From Argyresthia goedartella (Eukaryota; Arthropoda; Insecta; Lepidoptera; Argyresthiidae), in the NCBI GenBank assembly GCA_949825045.1, contig OX463815.1, positions 27,085,356-27,149,355 on the forward strand: a stretch of DNA of 64,000 nucleotides, read 5' to 3'. Position numbers and translations under genes: made by a program. A model generated the notes under the pieces. It made no database searches, was not told the DNA's origin, and was given only the letters and a program-made list of their open reading frames with translations. Of this stretch, positions 34,814 through 45,734 are shown in pieces (position 1 is the stretch's first letter; every line of letters begins with the position of its first letter).

Positions 34814-35872
34814 ATGATGGATTGTAAGACCAACTGCTGCTCAGGTTGCAGTGAATATACCGAAGAGGATGATAGAGTTGCCTGCACGGAACCCAACTGC
34901 TCATTGGTGTACCATTACGTATGTGTTGGTCTTAGTGTGGGTCCCCACGCGGCCTGGATATGTCCCAGCTGCAAGGTGAAACTGCCCAAGATTGATAACT
35001 CCGACACACCGGTAAAAGCTAACGACGACTCCTTCGTTACTTTCCGGACTGGAAAGCAACGATGTGCCGCCACCATTGACACTGCAGCCTGCCCTCGCGA
35101 CAGCAAGAATTACCTAACCGAGAATAGACTGCGTGACATCATAAAACAAGAGATGACTGGTGCTCTAGGAGCAACTATAAAGGAATTTATGTCAGCTGAA
35201 CTCAAGAGCACCAACAACCTCATCGCCGGACTCACCGATTCAATGGCTTTTTTCAACGAGCAATTTGAGAGCATGAAGGTCAGACTTGAAGAAAACTCTA
35301 AAACAATTTCAACAATGAATATAGAAAATGAGAGTCTCAAATCGCTAGTTAAAGATCTCTCCGGAAGACTCACGATCACGGAACAACTCATGCGAGAATC
35401 TAATATAGAGATTAATGGGATCCCCGAGCACAAATCTGAGAACCTACCGAATACGGTAGAGCAACTCACAAAGATTGTGGGTAACCCGCTGGATGACAGC
35501 GAGATCTTATACGCCACCCGGGTCGCCAAGATAAATAAAGACAACAACAAACCTAGAGCTGTGGTTGTGAAATTGCGCAGTCCCCGTCAACGCGACTCTG
35601 TTCTAGCCGCCGTAGCAAAGTTCAATAAGGCTAACCCCAAGGACAAGCTGAGCTCCACACACCTTGGCTACGGAGGACAACGAGAACCAGTCTTCGTTTC
35701 AGAGCACCTTACGCCTGCAAACAAATCCCTACACGCAGCCGCTCGTAAGAAGTCCAAGGAAGTGGGATATACGTTCGTCTGGGTTCGTAACGGCAAAATT
35801 TTTGCAAGGAAGGACACCAACTGCCAGGCTCTGCTCATACGAAGCGAAGATAGCCTACGTTTGATGTGTTAG
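34814..35872 (+). CDS. LINE A ORF1 protein: PHD-like finger, coiled coil, FP-like C-terminal domain
   Basis: This 352-aa protein is probably the nucleic-acid-binding, RNP-forming partner of the retrotransposon RT. Residues 1-50 carry a Cys/His pattern of PHD type (CNNC..C, CTEPNCSLVYHYVC, WICPSC). Residues about 115-195 are heptad-rich (MKVRLEENSKTISTMNIENE ... LVKDLSGRLTITEQLMRESN), suggesting a coiled coil. The C-terminal third (RESNIEINGIPEHKSENLPN ... KFNKANPKDKLSSTHLG ... VWVRNGKIFARKD) resembles the FP-protein-like domain common in arthropod CR1-type ORF1s. The frame is intact from ATG to TAG. ORF2 follows within about 40 nt. The family assignment rests on domain pattern only. Confidence 0.8.
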   Translation: MMDCKTNCCSGCSEYTEEDDRVACTEPNCSLVYHYVCVGLSVGPHAAWICPSCKVKLPKIDNSDTPVKANDDSFVTFRTGKQRCAATIDTAACPRDSKNYLTENRLRDIIKQEMTGALGATIKEFMSAELKSTNNLIAGLTDSMAFFNEQFESMKVRLEENSKTISTMNIENESLKSLVKDLSGRLTITEQLMRESNIEINGIPEHKSENLPNTVEQLTKIVGNPLDDSEILYATRVAKINKDNNKPRAVVVKLRSPRQRDSVLAAVAKFNKANPKDKLSSTHLGYGGQREPVFVSEHLTPANKSLHAAARKKSKEVGYTFVWVRNGKIFARKDTNCQALLIRSEDSLRLMC

Positions 35873-35913
35873 ACTCTAAGTGTTTTATATAGAACTATCG
35901 TTATGGTGTTATT

Positions 35914-38044
35914 TGCTTTAAATTCGCTAGTATTTACTATCAAAATGTCCGCGGTTTACGGACCAAAACCAATGATCTCTACAAAAACATATCCAGCAGC
36001 GATCATGAAATAATTGTTCTTACAGAAACTTGTTTAAATAATAATGTCACAAATTCTGAGTTAATGGACTCTAGATATAACATCTATAGAAGGGATCGTC
36101 TATGTAGTTTAAGCCTACTAAAGATAGCAAGGCCGACGGGGGTGGAGTCCTCGTAGCAGTATCAAAGAAATATCAATCTACTCGCGTAACCAACTGGGAA
36201 AGTAAAAACAGTAAATTTGAGGACCTATGGGTCACTATAGAAACTAGGACTGGAGACTGCACAAAAAAGCTGGCTATATGTGCTGTATATCTACCATCGC
36301 CAATAAAATTAGAATACCTATCTGAATTCTTTGACAACGCCAATAGAACACTCAACTACGCCGACGAAGTCGCTATACTGGGAGACTTCAATCTAGGTTT
36401 CATAGATTGGAACAGAGCAGTTAACCACGTTCACATGGTCCCATCCAAGTACGAAAGTACCTTAGGCTTTCAACTCATTGACTTTATTACAATGAACAGT
36501 CTGTATCAGTTTAACTGCATCGGAAATAGGGATGACAATATTCTCGATTTAGTACTGGCAAATGTTCCCCATGTGACCGTCGCCCGGTCTTCTGACACCC
36601 TGAGCAAGCTAGACTCCTACCACCCTCCCCTTGAGATTCAAATCAGTTCATCACGCCTTACCCACCTTAAACCCAGCGTTGGACATCGACACAACTTCTT
36701 CAAAGCCGACTACGAAGGGCTTAAGTCGCATCTAAAGTCCACCAAGTGGGAGGACATATTCCGTCATTGTGGAAACGTCAATGAAATGACCTCACTCTTC
36801 TACTGTACTTTGAAGAATGCCATTGACAAATATGTCCCAAAACAGAAATTTAAAACAGGTAAACATCCTCCCTGGTTCAGCAAACAACTGATAAAACTGA
36901 TTGCTGAAAAAGAACGAATAAGACAGAAATTTCGTAAATATAAGAACCCCCGTTACAAAATTGAGTTCGAGATCGCTCGAGAACACTGTCATAAACTGTA
37001 TGACACTTGCATGAAAACGTACATGTTCAATATAGAATCCAGTATTCCGGATAACCCCAAGGCCTTCTGGAGTTTCATTAAGTTCAAGCGAAAAGGCCTT
37101 TCCTCACTACCAGCGACAATGTATAAGGACCACGAATCGGCAAACTGTGGAAACGATATTGCACAGCTCTTTGCTGGGCACTTTTCGTCAGTCTATACAG
37201 ATCGCGACCCAGTGAACACCGCTGACCTACATTTAAACAACCAAATAGGCCTATCTAAAATCAAAATCAGCGAACGTGACATACTCAATAAATGCAGAAC
37301 CCTTGATGTGTTTAAAGGCGCAGGACCCGATGACATTCCCGCAGTGTTTGTTAAACTCTGTGCACCAGGCCTGTGCTTCCCACTCTCTGTAATATTTAAT
37401 CATTCCTTGAAGGAGGGTTGCTTTCCCAACGAATGGAAAAAAAGTAGAATAGTTCCTGTCTACAAAAAGGGTGATGAAAGTGACATTAAAAACTACCGCC
37501 CCATTTCCATCCTATCGTGCTTCTCAAAACTCTTTGAATCCTTAATCTGCCCACTTCTCACACATCACTTCGACAAGTTTATCTCACCTGAACAGCACGG
37601 CTTCAAGCGCGGACGGTCGGTAGAAACAAATCTGGTCTCATATGTCAATCACTTATCCCATGAGATGGACAAAGGTCACCAAGTGGACGCAGTGTATACC
37701 GACTTCAGCAGCGCTTTCGACAAGGTTAACCACTCGCTGCTCATAAGAAAGCTGGCAGCACTTGGCGTTCACGGGTCACTGCTGGACTGGTTTGGGTCGT
37801 ATCTGTCACAGAGACCTCAGACAGTGACGGTGAGTGGACACGAGTCGCAGCTATACCACGCGAAGTCGGGAGTCCCACAGGGCTCTCATCTTGGTCCCGT
37901 ACTTTTTCTGATTTTCATCAATGACTTGACGTCCCGTATCGCACACTGTAAATATTCCTTGTTTGCGGATGATCTAAAACTGTACAAGACCATTGTGTCG
38001 GAGGCTGACGTGGAATTGTTGCAAAAGGACCTAAACGAGATAGC
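35914..38044 (+). pseudogene. LINE A ORF2, 5' piece: endonuclease and most of RT
   Basis: APE-type endonuclease motifs are visible: YYQNVRGLRTKTNDLY, IIVLTETCL, then after a frameshift near 36,110-36,135 GGGVLVAVSKKY, LAICAVYLPSP, VAILGDFNLG and SYHPPLEIQI. The RT has AGPDDIPAVFVKLC, NYRPISILSCFSKLFE, EQHGFKRGRSVETNLVSY, VYTDFSSAFDKVNHSLL, SGVPQGSHLGPVLFLIFIND and FADDLKLY (catalytic DD present). The reading stops being LINE A at 38,044, where the minus-strand LINE B is inserted. It resumes at 41,338. Confidence 0.85.
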
Positions 38045-41000
38045 TCAAAAACTCAAAACTCAAAAACTCAAAACGTTTATTCTGTAAATAGGCCACAAGG
38101 GCACTTTCACATGTCATTTCATTTCATTTTTTACAGAACATTTGGTATTATTATCATATTATCAGAAAAAAAAAAGTACTTAATTATTGTTTCTGAGAGA
38201 TGTAAAGAGTCTCAAATGTCATAATAAAATAATTAAAATATAAATAACAGAGATGTATAGTCTCTTTAGTCAATAATACAATGATAATAGGAGATGTAAA
38301 TGGTCCCCACAGTCAAGAGTTGTATAATTAAATTAATCTTTGGAGGTGTAAAAGGCCTCCAAGTGTCCAGTAAAAGAAACTCTGGCAGTGAGGATGCTCA
38401 CAATTAATTAGAACAATTCAGTCCCAAGCATTTTTATCGTCTATGTACTCTTTAATACTGTAGTAAGCTTTAGAAATAAGCCTTTGCTTGATGTATTTCT
38501 TGAACTTATTAATTGATAGATCTGTCAAAGTGCTTGGGAGTTTATTGTAAAATCTTACACAATTACCCTTGAACGAGTTTTTTATTTTATGGAGCCGAGT
38601 AGTGGGCACTGCAAGTTTGTCCTTGTTTCTAGTATTAAAGTTATGTATATCACAGTTTCTTCGAAAGTTAACAATGTTCTTATGGACATACATAATATTC
38701 TCGTAAATATATTGACTATGGACTGTCAATATATTTACTTCTTAAACTTATTTCTAAGAGAATCTCTATTATTCATTTTATAAATCGCACGAACAGCCCG
38801 CTTTTGCAGCACAAAAATAGTATTTATATCAGCAGCACTGCCCCAGAGCAGAATACCGTAGGACATAATACTATGAAAATAATTAAAATAAACTAAACTG
38901 GCTGTTTTTAAATCTGTCAAGTGACGGATTTTCCTGCATGCAAAAGCTGCAGAGCTCAGTCTGTTCGATAGCTTATCAATATGTGGACCCCATTGGAGTT
39001 TGGAATCCAACGTTATACCTAGAAACACTGTGCTGGTTACCAATTCCAATTCCTCATTTTTAATTGTTATACATGTCTGATTATTTTTAACGTTAGTAGT
39101 AAGAAACTTAACACATTTAGTCTTTTTCTCATTTAATAGCAAATTATTAACATTAAACCAATTTACCACTCTTGATATGGTATTGTTCACGTGATCATCA
39201 GTAGCGTGTTGGTTTCGCTTTGTTTTAAAAATAAGTGAGGTGTCATCAGCAAACAGTACCATATCATGACAGTCCCTTCCTAGATAGGGTAAGTCGTTTA
39301 TATAGATGAGGAATAGGAAGGGTCCCAATATTGAGCCCTGTGGCACGCCCAAAGAAACCAATGATCCTGGTGATCGTTCTCCGTTTACGTCTACCCTTTG
39401 TATTCTTCCGTTCAGATGAGATTTTAACAAATTCAATGACGTGTCTCTAACTCCATAATGATGTAATTTCCTGATCAATGTTTCATGACAAACGCAATCA
39501 AAAGCCTTAGATAAGTCACAAAAAATGCCTAGGGCATCTTGTGACTCTTCCCAGGCATCAAAAATACTTTCAATGAACTGAATTCCGGCATCTGTTGTTG
39601 AACGACCGCGAGTGAATCCAAACTGTTTGTTATGCATTAGCTTATTTGATTCAAAATGATGTAATAGCTGTGATAAGATTAATTTCTCAAAAATTTTACT
39701 AAAAGTTGGTAGTATTGATATAGGTCTGAAATTGGTGGGGTCTTGAGTACTACCTGCTTTGAAGAGGGGAATTATCTTACTTTGTTTCATTAAATCAGGA
39801 AATTCACCGCAGTCTATACAATTGTTGAAAATGACCGCTAGGTCAGGTGCAATTAATTCGATCAGGGATTTAACGACGTGAACAGAGAGTCCCCAAAGAT
39901 GATTCGTTTTCTTAACATTTATCAATTTAAATGCCTTTACGACATCTGAACTTGTGACGTGCTTAAAATTCAAGTATGAAGCACACTCTGAGACATTATC
40001 TTTTAATATTGCAACAGCAGACAAAGGTGACGAATTTAAATACTTAGTCGTGGAAGCCGGTGCATTAGTAAAAAACGATTCAAATTCAGTTGCAACTTCT
40101 AAGCTAGAACTCGTAAGCTGTCCATTGATTTTTAGTTCGTAATCGTGACTCGCTTTTTTACTACGACCGGCCTCCTCATTAATTATTTTCCAAGTCGTTT
40201 TTATAACATCGGAACTATTCTTAATTTTACTACTCAGAAAATTACGTTTAGCTGTATGACAGTCTAATTTAAATTGTTTGGAGAACTGTTTGACTTGTTC
40301 TTTAAATTCGCCACTCATGTTGAACCGTCGTTCCTCATACAATGCATACAATGCTTGCCTGCGTTTATGCAACTCTGCAGTAGCCCACGTACTAAAGTCG
40401 TTTGAACCACTAACCACAACCGATTTTGAAGTGAATATCGCGCTGTACTGTTTCATAAAGGTTTCAAAGAATAAGTTATACATTATATTAGGAGACTGTT
40501 CAGCAGCCAAAAACGGTAGTTCCTGGGCTAAAGAGTATCTCATTCTTTCTAACCGGTCAGCAGTTATTGGCACAAACGAAATTTTCTTTTTAATGACAGG
40601 TTCTCTAATAGAATCAAATTGAAATAATTGACCTAAATGATCTGAATCCAATTCACTGATAACACTTTTACTGATTGGAATAACATCAGTAAAAATGTTG
40701 TCAATGCATGTAGCACTAGTAGCAGTCACTCTTGTTGGCTCCATAAATAAATGGCTAAGCCTAAATGATGAGAAAAGATTTATTAATGTAACGCTGAGAG
40801 TAGTTCTTTCTAACAGATTAACATTAAAGTCACCACATATAATTAATCGTTTCGTACTGTGTGATGAAATAGTTAGGACGGATTCCATTATTTTCTCGAA
40901 CATTTCAAAGTCGCTCAAGGGTGGCCTATAGACACATATAACGATGAACTGTTCTAATTCCACAGCTGTAAGTTCTATAGTTCGTTCAACAGATAAGGAA

Positions 41001-41332
41001 ACAATGTCCTTACGTTCCTTGAATTTCATATGATTGTTTAGTATGATTAATGCCCCACCATGTATTGAATTAAGTCTGGTGAACGAACTACCAACCTGGT
41101 GATCTTTAAAGCTAAACATAATTTCATTAATAGTTAACCAGTGCTCTGTTATGCACAAAATTTCAATTTTATTACAATTTAAAAATAACTCTATTTGTAG
41201 ATCTTTGCCTCTAATACATTGAATATTCTGATGAACCAGGCTTATATACTTAGCATGTGAGCTTCCCTTATTCTTAGGGTTTTCTAATATACTAGAACAT
41301 ATGTTGCCAGAGCCTGGGTCCTCTGTTGTCCT
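38045..41332 (-). mobile_element. LINE B inserted into LINE A (minus strand)
   Basis: The junctions are precise. The 5-bp ATAGC is present at 38,040-38,044 and again at 41,333-41,337, and LINE A reads in frame across it (EIA to IWCRDNG). The 3' end carries a TTTTGAG-type short repeat tail. The 5' end is truncated just ahead of the endonuclease domain, so ORF1 is missing. Confidence 0.85.
38418..41332 (-). pseudogene. LINE B ORF2: endonuclease, RT, C-terminal tail
   Basis: In order on the minus strand: endonuclease SLVHQNIQCIRGK, LCITEHWL, ICVYRPP, IICGDFNVNLLE, ELDSDHLGQ; then RT TNHLWGLSVHVVKSL, NFRPISILPTFSKIFEKLIL, GFTRGRSTTDAG, FCDLSKAFDCVCHETL, SLGVPQGSILGPFLFLIYIN and VLFADDTSLIF. A stop and frame shift at about 38,735 (after NKFKK) separate the tail (ENIMYVHKN ... 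IKEYIDDKNAWD), consistent with loss of one base. The RT part is otherwise open for about 860 codons, so this is a fairly young copy. The same tail type occurs at the left edge of the window. Confidence 0.85.
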
Positions 41333-41506
41333 ATAGCGATCTGGTGTCGTGATAATGGTATGGTTCTCAACGCAACAAAATGCTATCACATCACTTTCGC
41401 CAACAAGAAAATGCCAATAGCTTCCTCGTACACTCTCAACGACATCGTACTTCAAACCGTGAAAGAAATGCGTGACCTCGGTGTTCTGATGGATTCCAAC
41501 CTCAAA
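41333..41506 (+). pseudogene. LINE A ORF2, middle piece
   Basis: Starting at the duplicated ATAGC it reads IWCRDNGMVLNATKCYHITF and continues to EMRDLGVLMDSNLK. There the DDE element begins. The next LINE A residue, FASHISTAVRKAAK, is found at 45,735. Confidence 0.85.
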
Positions 41507-42162
41507 GGCCGTAGCAGCCTTGGGAACAAAAAGTGCCCCCAGAGCTATCGACTCCTAAATTGGATCAGTGGTTACCTAAGTAGAGTTTGTCAAGTATGCC
41601 AAGTATTAGTCCAAAATCATTTAGGGTTCCGTATAAAATGAAACAAGTAAATGTAAATAGATTTTTATTTTTTCTCCGAAAGTTCCTTGTTATAATGCTT
41701 GATTTTTTGGGGAGGTACTAAAGCGATTATTGTGCAAAATCTGGCAATTAAATCATAAAACTTCTTCTTTGATATTTCCAAGAAAACTTAAAATAAAATC
41801 TTTGAAACTTTTTTTTTGACACTTCTAAAATAACGACCACTCTAAATTACAACTTGATATTTGCCTTTAATCGCTATAATTAACCTTGAAAAAAATCAGG
41901 TATTTAACAAACCAGTAACACTGTCAAAATTCAAAATTTACATAACAACATCGTCGAAATAAGGCATATTAATTGGTAATATACGATTTGAAGAGTATCG
42001 TTCAAAAATAGCAGTGGTATTAATCTTCATCGCTGTTATCGTTGATTACGACAACGGTCGCTTGATCTGAAAACACCTTACTTAATATTTCAGCGGGTCT
42101 TATAAGTTTTGCCAAAAATCTGGCATGCGATAAGTAGTAAATGACAGCGGCGACGTTTGAAC
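41507..42162 (+). repeat. Left 656-bp inverted repeat arm of DDE element
   Basis: It includes the last roughly 47 codons and stop of the transposase (42,020-42,162) as well as about 510 bp of non-coding end. Confidence 0.9.
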
Positions 42163-44303
42163 AGCATCCTACCGTCCGCAATCCGTTAGCACACTCGCAA
42201 TAGTACCTTTCGATCCCAGCAATGCCAACAATATGCGGATTGTAATGAATAAAACATTTATAAATCTTTTTAGAAATATGCCGCGACTGAATTTGAATTT
42301 TCAAAATGTTTGTTTTATCTTTCACGTATTGTATGTTCAAAGTGCCGTCGTCGTTTATCACTTCTGCTAAGTACGATACGGCTTGGTGGAATTGATAAGT
42401 GCCTGAAAGAAAAAGAAACTATTAACGATCAGAAAATCAACTAACTGTATGAAAAACATATTGTCCCGTACTGGCAGATATGCGTAACGAAGAAAATATG
42501 CCGAAATAGTCTTGAAGGGCTACCTACCCGTAAAAAGAATAATCATTTCACGTTCCGTTAGTTCAGGAAAGTCCAGAATAGCACTTGAGTCTACAGCTTC
42601 AAAGGGGAGTTTTTTTCGGAGCCAACCATTTTTTTCGACTTCGTTTTCTAATGTATTGTCAATATTTCTCATACTATGAAAACGGTTAAGAACCTCTTCG
42701 GTTGTGGTTGCATCTGATGTTAACCTTTTCCCGAAACCATTAAGTAAGTAGGAGGCTATTCTGTATAAACTACCGGTTTTAGGTAGAATTTTGTTGTTAA
42801 TAACATTGTCTAAAAGCTTATTTTTTTGTTTTATCATGCCATGCACCGCTTCCACAGGCCATCGAATTTTTGTTACAAATCGAGACTCATTAGCCTCTTG
42901 GCAAGTTAATTGTTTCCGGTTGCCCTTAAGAGCTGGCATCAACACTTTAAATCCTTTTGTTTCCAAGTATGGCACAATATCGCGAAAACCCCTATCAAGA
43001 ACAAAAATATCTCCTGGGCACATTAAAGAACTCAAACCCGTTGATGGATCGTCCATTATTTTTCTCAGTATACTTGCATCATTTTCATTTGCAGTATAAG
43101 GGCCCAACATGTCAATAACGAAGCCATCCGTTGCACATATTGTAAAAGGTTTGCATAAGTGCTTTTTCTTTTGACCAGAATATGACTTTCTTTGATAGTT
43201 GTTGTTTTTACTTTTTTGGTGGCTCGCATATGTACCATCACAAATAACAATCAACGTATCATTAGTGCCACATAGCTCATTTGCAATAATTGTGGTGTGG
43301 TTCACAATCAAGTCTTGTCTTATGCAACTTTTGATGCCAAATCGTAAAGGTAAAATGATTTCAAAAGCATTGATCACACTTCCCACATATTCTGAAACGG
43401 CTTGTTCATACGGCAGTTGTAAAATAGTTTTAATCATTACGTTAGAGTTGCCAGTTCTCAGTTTCATGAGAAAAACTACAACTGCTTGAACAACACTCCT
43501 TGTCTTCGTGTCTCGCAACGATGATGACAGCAAGTTCGTTACTGCAGTTATGTTTTCCCAAGTCAGACCAGTAAATACTTTTATATCATTATCTGATAGA
43601 GAAAAATTACCTATTGATGTAAACATAGTATTTTTGGCGTCATTTCCCAGGAGTCCTAAAATCGTTGTTAAATCCGTTAAATCAAAAACCGATGAAGGAG
43701 AATAAGCTCTTAAAACATTTAAACAATTATCAAAAAATCTGTTTTTAATTAGGTGATCTCTGCAACACCTATTTCCCTTTGGAATAAAGATTTTCCGCAT
43801 TGTGTATGCTTGCACTCTAGCAATTTGTGGTACAGTAGTTATGTTAGTTTTTTTGAACATAAGCAACAGTATTTATGAGTCGATACAGTTCTCGAGATCA
43901 TAAGCTCAATTTGTTCGGAGATGTTATCATTATTTGTATTCACTGCGTGAATCACAAAATCATCATCGGATTCGTAACCAGGGTTAATATCATCAGAGTC
44001 GTAACCAGGGTTAATATCATCGGAGTCGTAACCAGGGTTAATATCATCAGGGTTAGTGGCAAAACTACTATTGCTCGGCGTGTTATTATTATTGATGGAG
44101 CTTTGCGCTTGCAGAACTTGTAAATCGCGATATTTTTTGAGTCGACATTTATTACACAATATATCTCCGATAGAAAATAGTTGCCCAGTAATATTATAAA
44201 AGTATTCAACATCCTTATCTGTGGATAATTTTCTTTTTCTTCCAGGAACATTTTTTAGTAAACGATTACAAGCAGCACAACTCACTTCCCTTTTATCAGC
44301 CAT
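42020..44303 (-). pseudogene. DDE transposase with C-terminal SWIM-like finger (one intron, one frameshift)
   Basis: The N-terminal frame 44303-43848 starts MADKREVSCAACNRLLKNVP. It has two CxxC pairs and three 9-residue DDINPGYDS repeats, and ends at YCCLCSKK. The next frame (43866-42528) overlaps in the -1 phase at a run of seven A (minus strand). It holds the catalytic region: VICDGTYASHQKS, NYQRKSYSGQKKKHLCKPF, GPYTANENDASILRKI, LDRGFRDIVPYL and WPVEAVHGMIKQ, so D, D and E are all present. An intron 42527-42403 (GTAGGT ... TTTCTTTCAG) joins LFTG to TYQFHQAVSYLAEVIN. The last exon (42402-42020) has a SWIM-like finger, YYCECANGLRTVGCCSNVA, with N where H is usual. The family resembles DDE_Tnp_4/Harbinger-like nucleases; the superfamily is inferred. 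It is a pseudogene unless the A7 run supports -1 frameshifting. Confidence 0.75.
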
Positions 44304-44517
44304 CGCGTTTGCAGACCACTTAAAAATAAAGATTGTGTATAATATCTAGATAACAGTACGTATGTACATATTATGATGTTGTTTGATTATTGTGTGTCAT
44401 GTTTTCCTACTGATATCAAGAATGACGAGTGCTACCTATGTTGACATCTACACATTCTTACTACATTCAAAGATTCAAAGTCAATAAATCCAAAGAGTAT
44501 ATTCACAAAACTATTAG

Positions 44518-44916
44518 CTACATATAATAAGTTTCCTGCAAAAATAATTCACCACCGCAACGTTCACAATAGAGATTATGTACATTAACGAGTTCTTGAT
44601 TATTGTATACAGGATATGAAATATTTTCGCAGTCTTGGCACTGGCCCGTGGACACCATTCCTTCTTCAGAGAGATAGACCTCATATGGCGGAAGTGCTAT
44701 AAAAAATATTTCTACCAATATCACTCTCGGCAACGGTAACGAAAAAATAACAGATTGTATGTTTGAAATTATTTCAAACACACATTCACCTGAATTAACA
44801 AAATCAGCAATTTTCGCTTCATTTAAGCAATCGATAATTTTATTTATACATAATTCATATAATCGTTTATTTCTTTTTGCAGAAAATATATTTTTAATTA
44901 TAATTTCTATATCCAT
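44518..44916 (-). CDS. Small ORF inside the DDE element, Cys-rich C-terminus
   Basis: An uninterrupted 132-aa frame lies between the transposase start and the right inverted repeat, on the same strand as the transposase. Its N-terminal half is helical and hydrophobic-rich (MDIEIIIKNIF ... YELCINKIIDCLNEAKIADF). Its C-terminal part has two CxxC knuckles (QCQDCENISYPVY and YCERCGGELF), which suggests a zinc ribbon. I do not recognise the family. Its position suggests an accessory protein of the transposon, by analogy with two-gene Harbinger elements, but no function is shown. It could also be a separate exon of a transposon gene. Confidence 0.5.
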   Translation of the reverse strand: MDIEIIIKNIFSAKRNKRLYELCINKIIDCLNEAKIADFVNSGECVFEIISNIQSVIFSLPLPRVILVEIFFIALPPYEVYLSEEGMVSTGQCQDCENISYPVYNNQELVNVHNLYCERCGGELFLQETYYM

Positions 44917-45078
44917 TTTTTCAAAGAGAGGATTGCGTCTTTTGTGAGAAGCTCAAAAACAAGTCGATTTCTAGCTTTGACCATAAAGGAGCTTTGACTA
45001 GATAGTCAAAGATTTCTAGTAATCTGTCAAAGAGACATTTCTTTAATTCAAAATAGTTTTGTAGTTCTCCCCCATGTA

Positions 45079-45734
45079 GTTCACACGTCGCCGCTGTCAT
45101 TTACTACTTATCGCATGCCAGATTTTTGGCAAAACTTATAAGACCCGCTGAAATATTAAGTAAGGTGTTTTCAGATCAAGCGACCGTTGTCGTAATCAAC
45201 GATAACAGCGATGAAGATTAATACCACTGCTATTTTTGAACGATACTCTTCAAATCGTATATTACCAATTAATATGCCTTATTTCGACGATGTTGTTATG
45301 TAAATTTTGAATTTTGACAGTGTTAATGGTTTATTAAATACCTGATTTTTTTCAAGGTTAATTATAGCGATTAAAGGCAAATATCAAGTTGTAATTTAGA
45401 GTGGTCGTTATTTTAGAAGTGTCAAAAAAAAAGTTTCAAAGATTTTATTTTAAGTTTTCTTGGAAATATCAAAGAAGAAGTTTTATGATTTAATTGCCAG
45501 ATTTTGCACAATAATCGCTTTAGTACCTCCCCAAAAAATCAAGCATTATAACAAAGAACTTTCGGAGAAAAAATAAAAATCTATTTACATTTACTTGTTT
45601 CATTTTATACGGAACCCTAAATGATTTTGGACTAATACTTGGCATACTTGACAAACTCTACTTAGGTAACCACTGATCCAATTTAGGAGTCGATAGCTCT
45701 GGGGGCACTTTTTGTTCCCAAGGCTGCTACGGCC
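45079..45734 (-). repeat. Right 656-bp inverted repeat arm of DDE element
   Basis: Read on the plus strand it repeats the transposase C-terminus (AVIYYLSHARFLAKLIRPAE ... DNSDED and a stop) without the rest of the gene. Confidence 0.9.

Larger units (their letters stand above)
41507..45734 (-). mobile_element. DDE DNA transposon with 656-bp terminal inverted repeats
   Basis: The arms 41,507-42,162 and 45,079-45,734 are complementary without net gaps and nearly identical. For example, 41,521-41,580 matches 45,661-45,720 exactly; only a few mismatches were seen elsewhere. The termini read GGCCGTAGCAGCCTTGGG. On LINE A the insertion lies between AAA and TTT with no gained bases if GGCC belongs to the element. 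Alternatively the palindromic GGCC could be a 4-bp target duplication. The element encodes a spliced transposase and a small second ORF, both on the minus strand. Confidence 0.85.

Noticed and set aside
38735..41455. The full 906-codon frame taken as one LINE protein
   Set aside because: Its first roughly 40 codons lie in LINE A on the wrong strand. LINE B starts only at 41,332.
41360..41641. An independent plus-strand gene of 93 codons
   Set aside because: Its first part is LINE A ORF2 and its last part is the inverted repeat of the DDE element. It is a chance fusion at the insertion junction.
41507..45734. A Helitron, suggested by insertion between A and T without target duplication
   Set aside because: The element has long inverted repeats and a DDE transposase, with no Rep/helicase sequence and no CTRR end.
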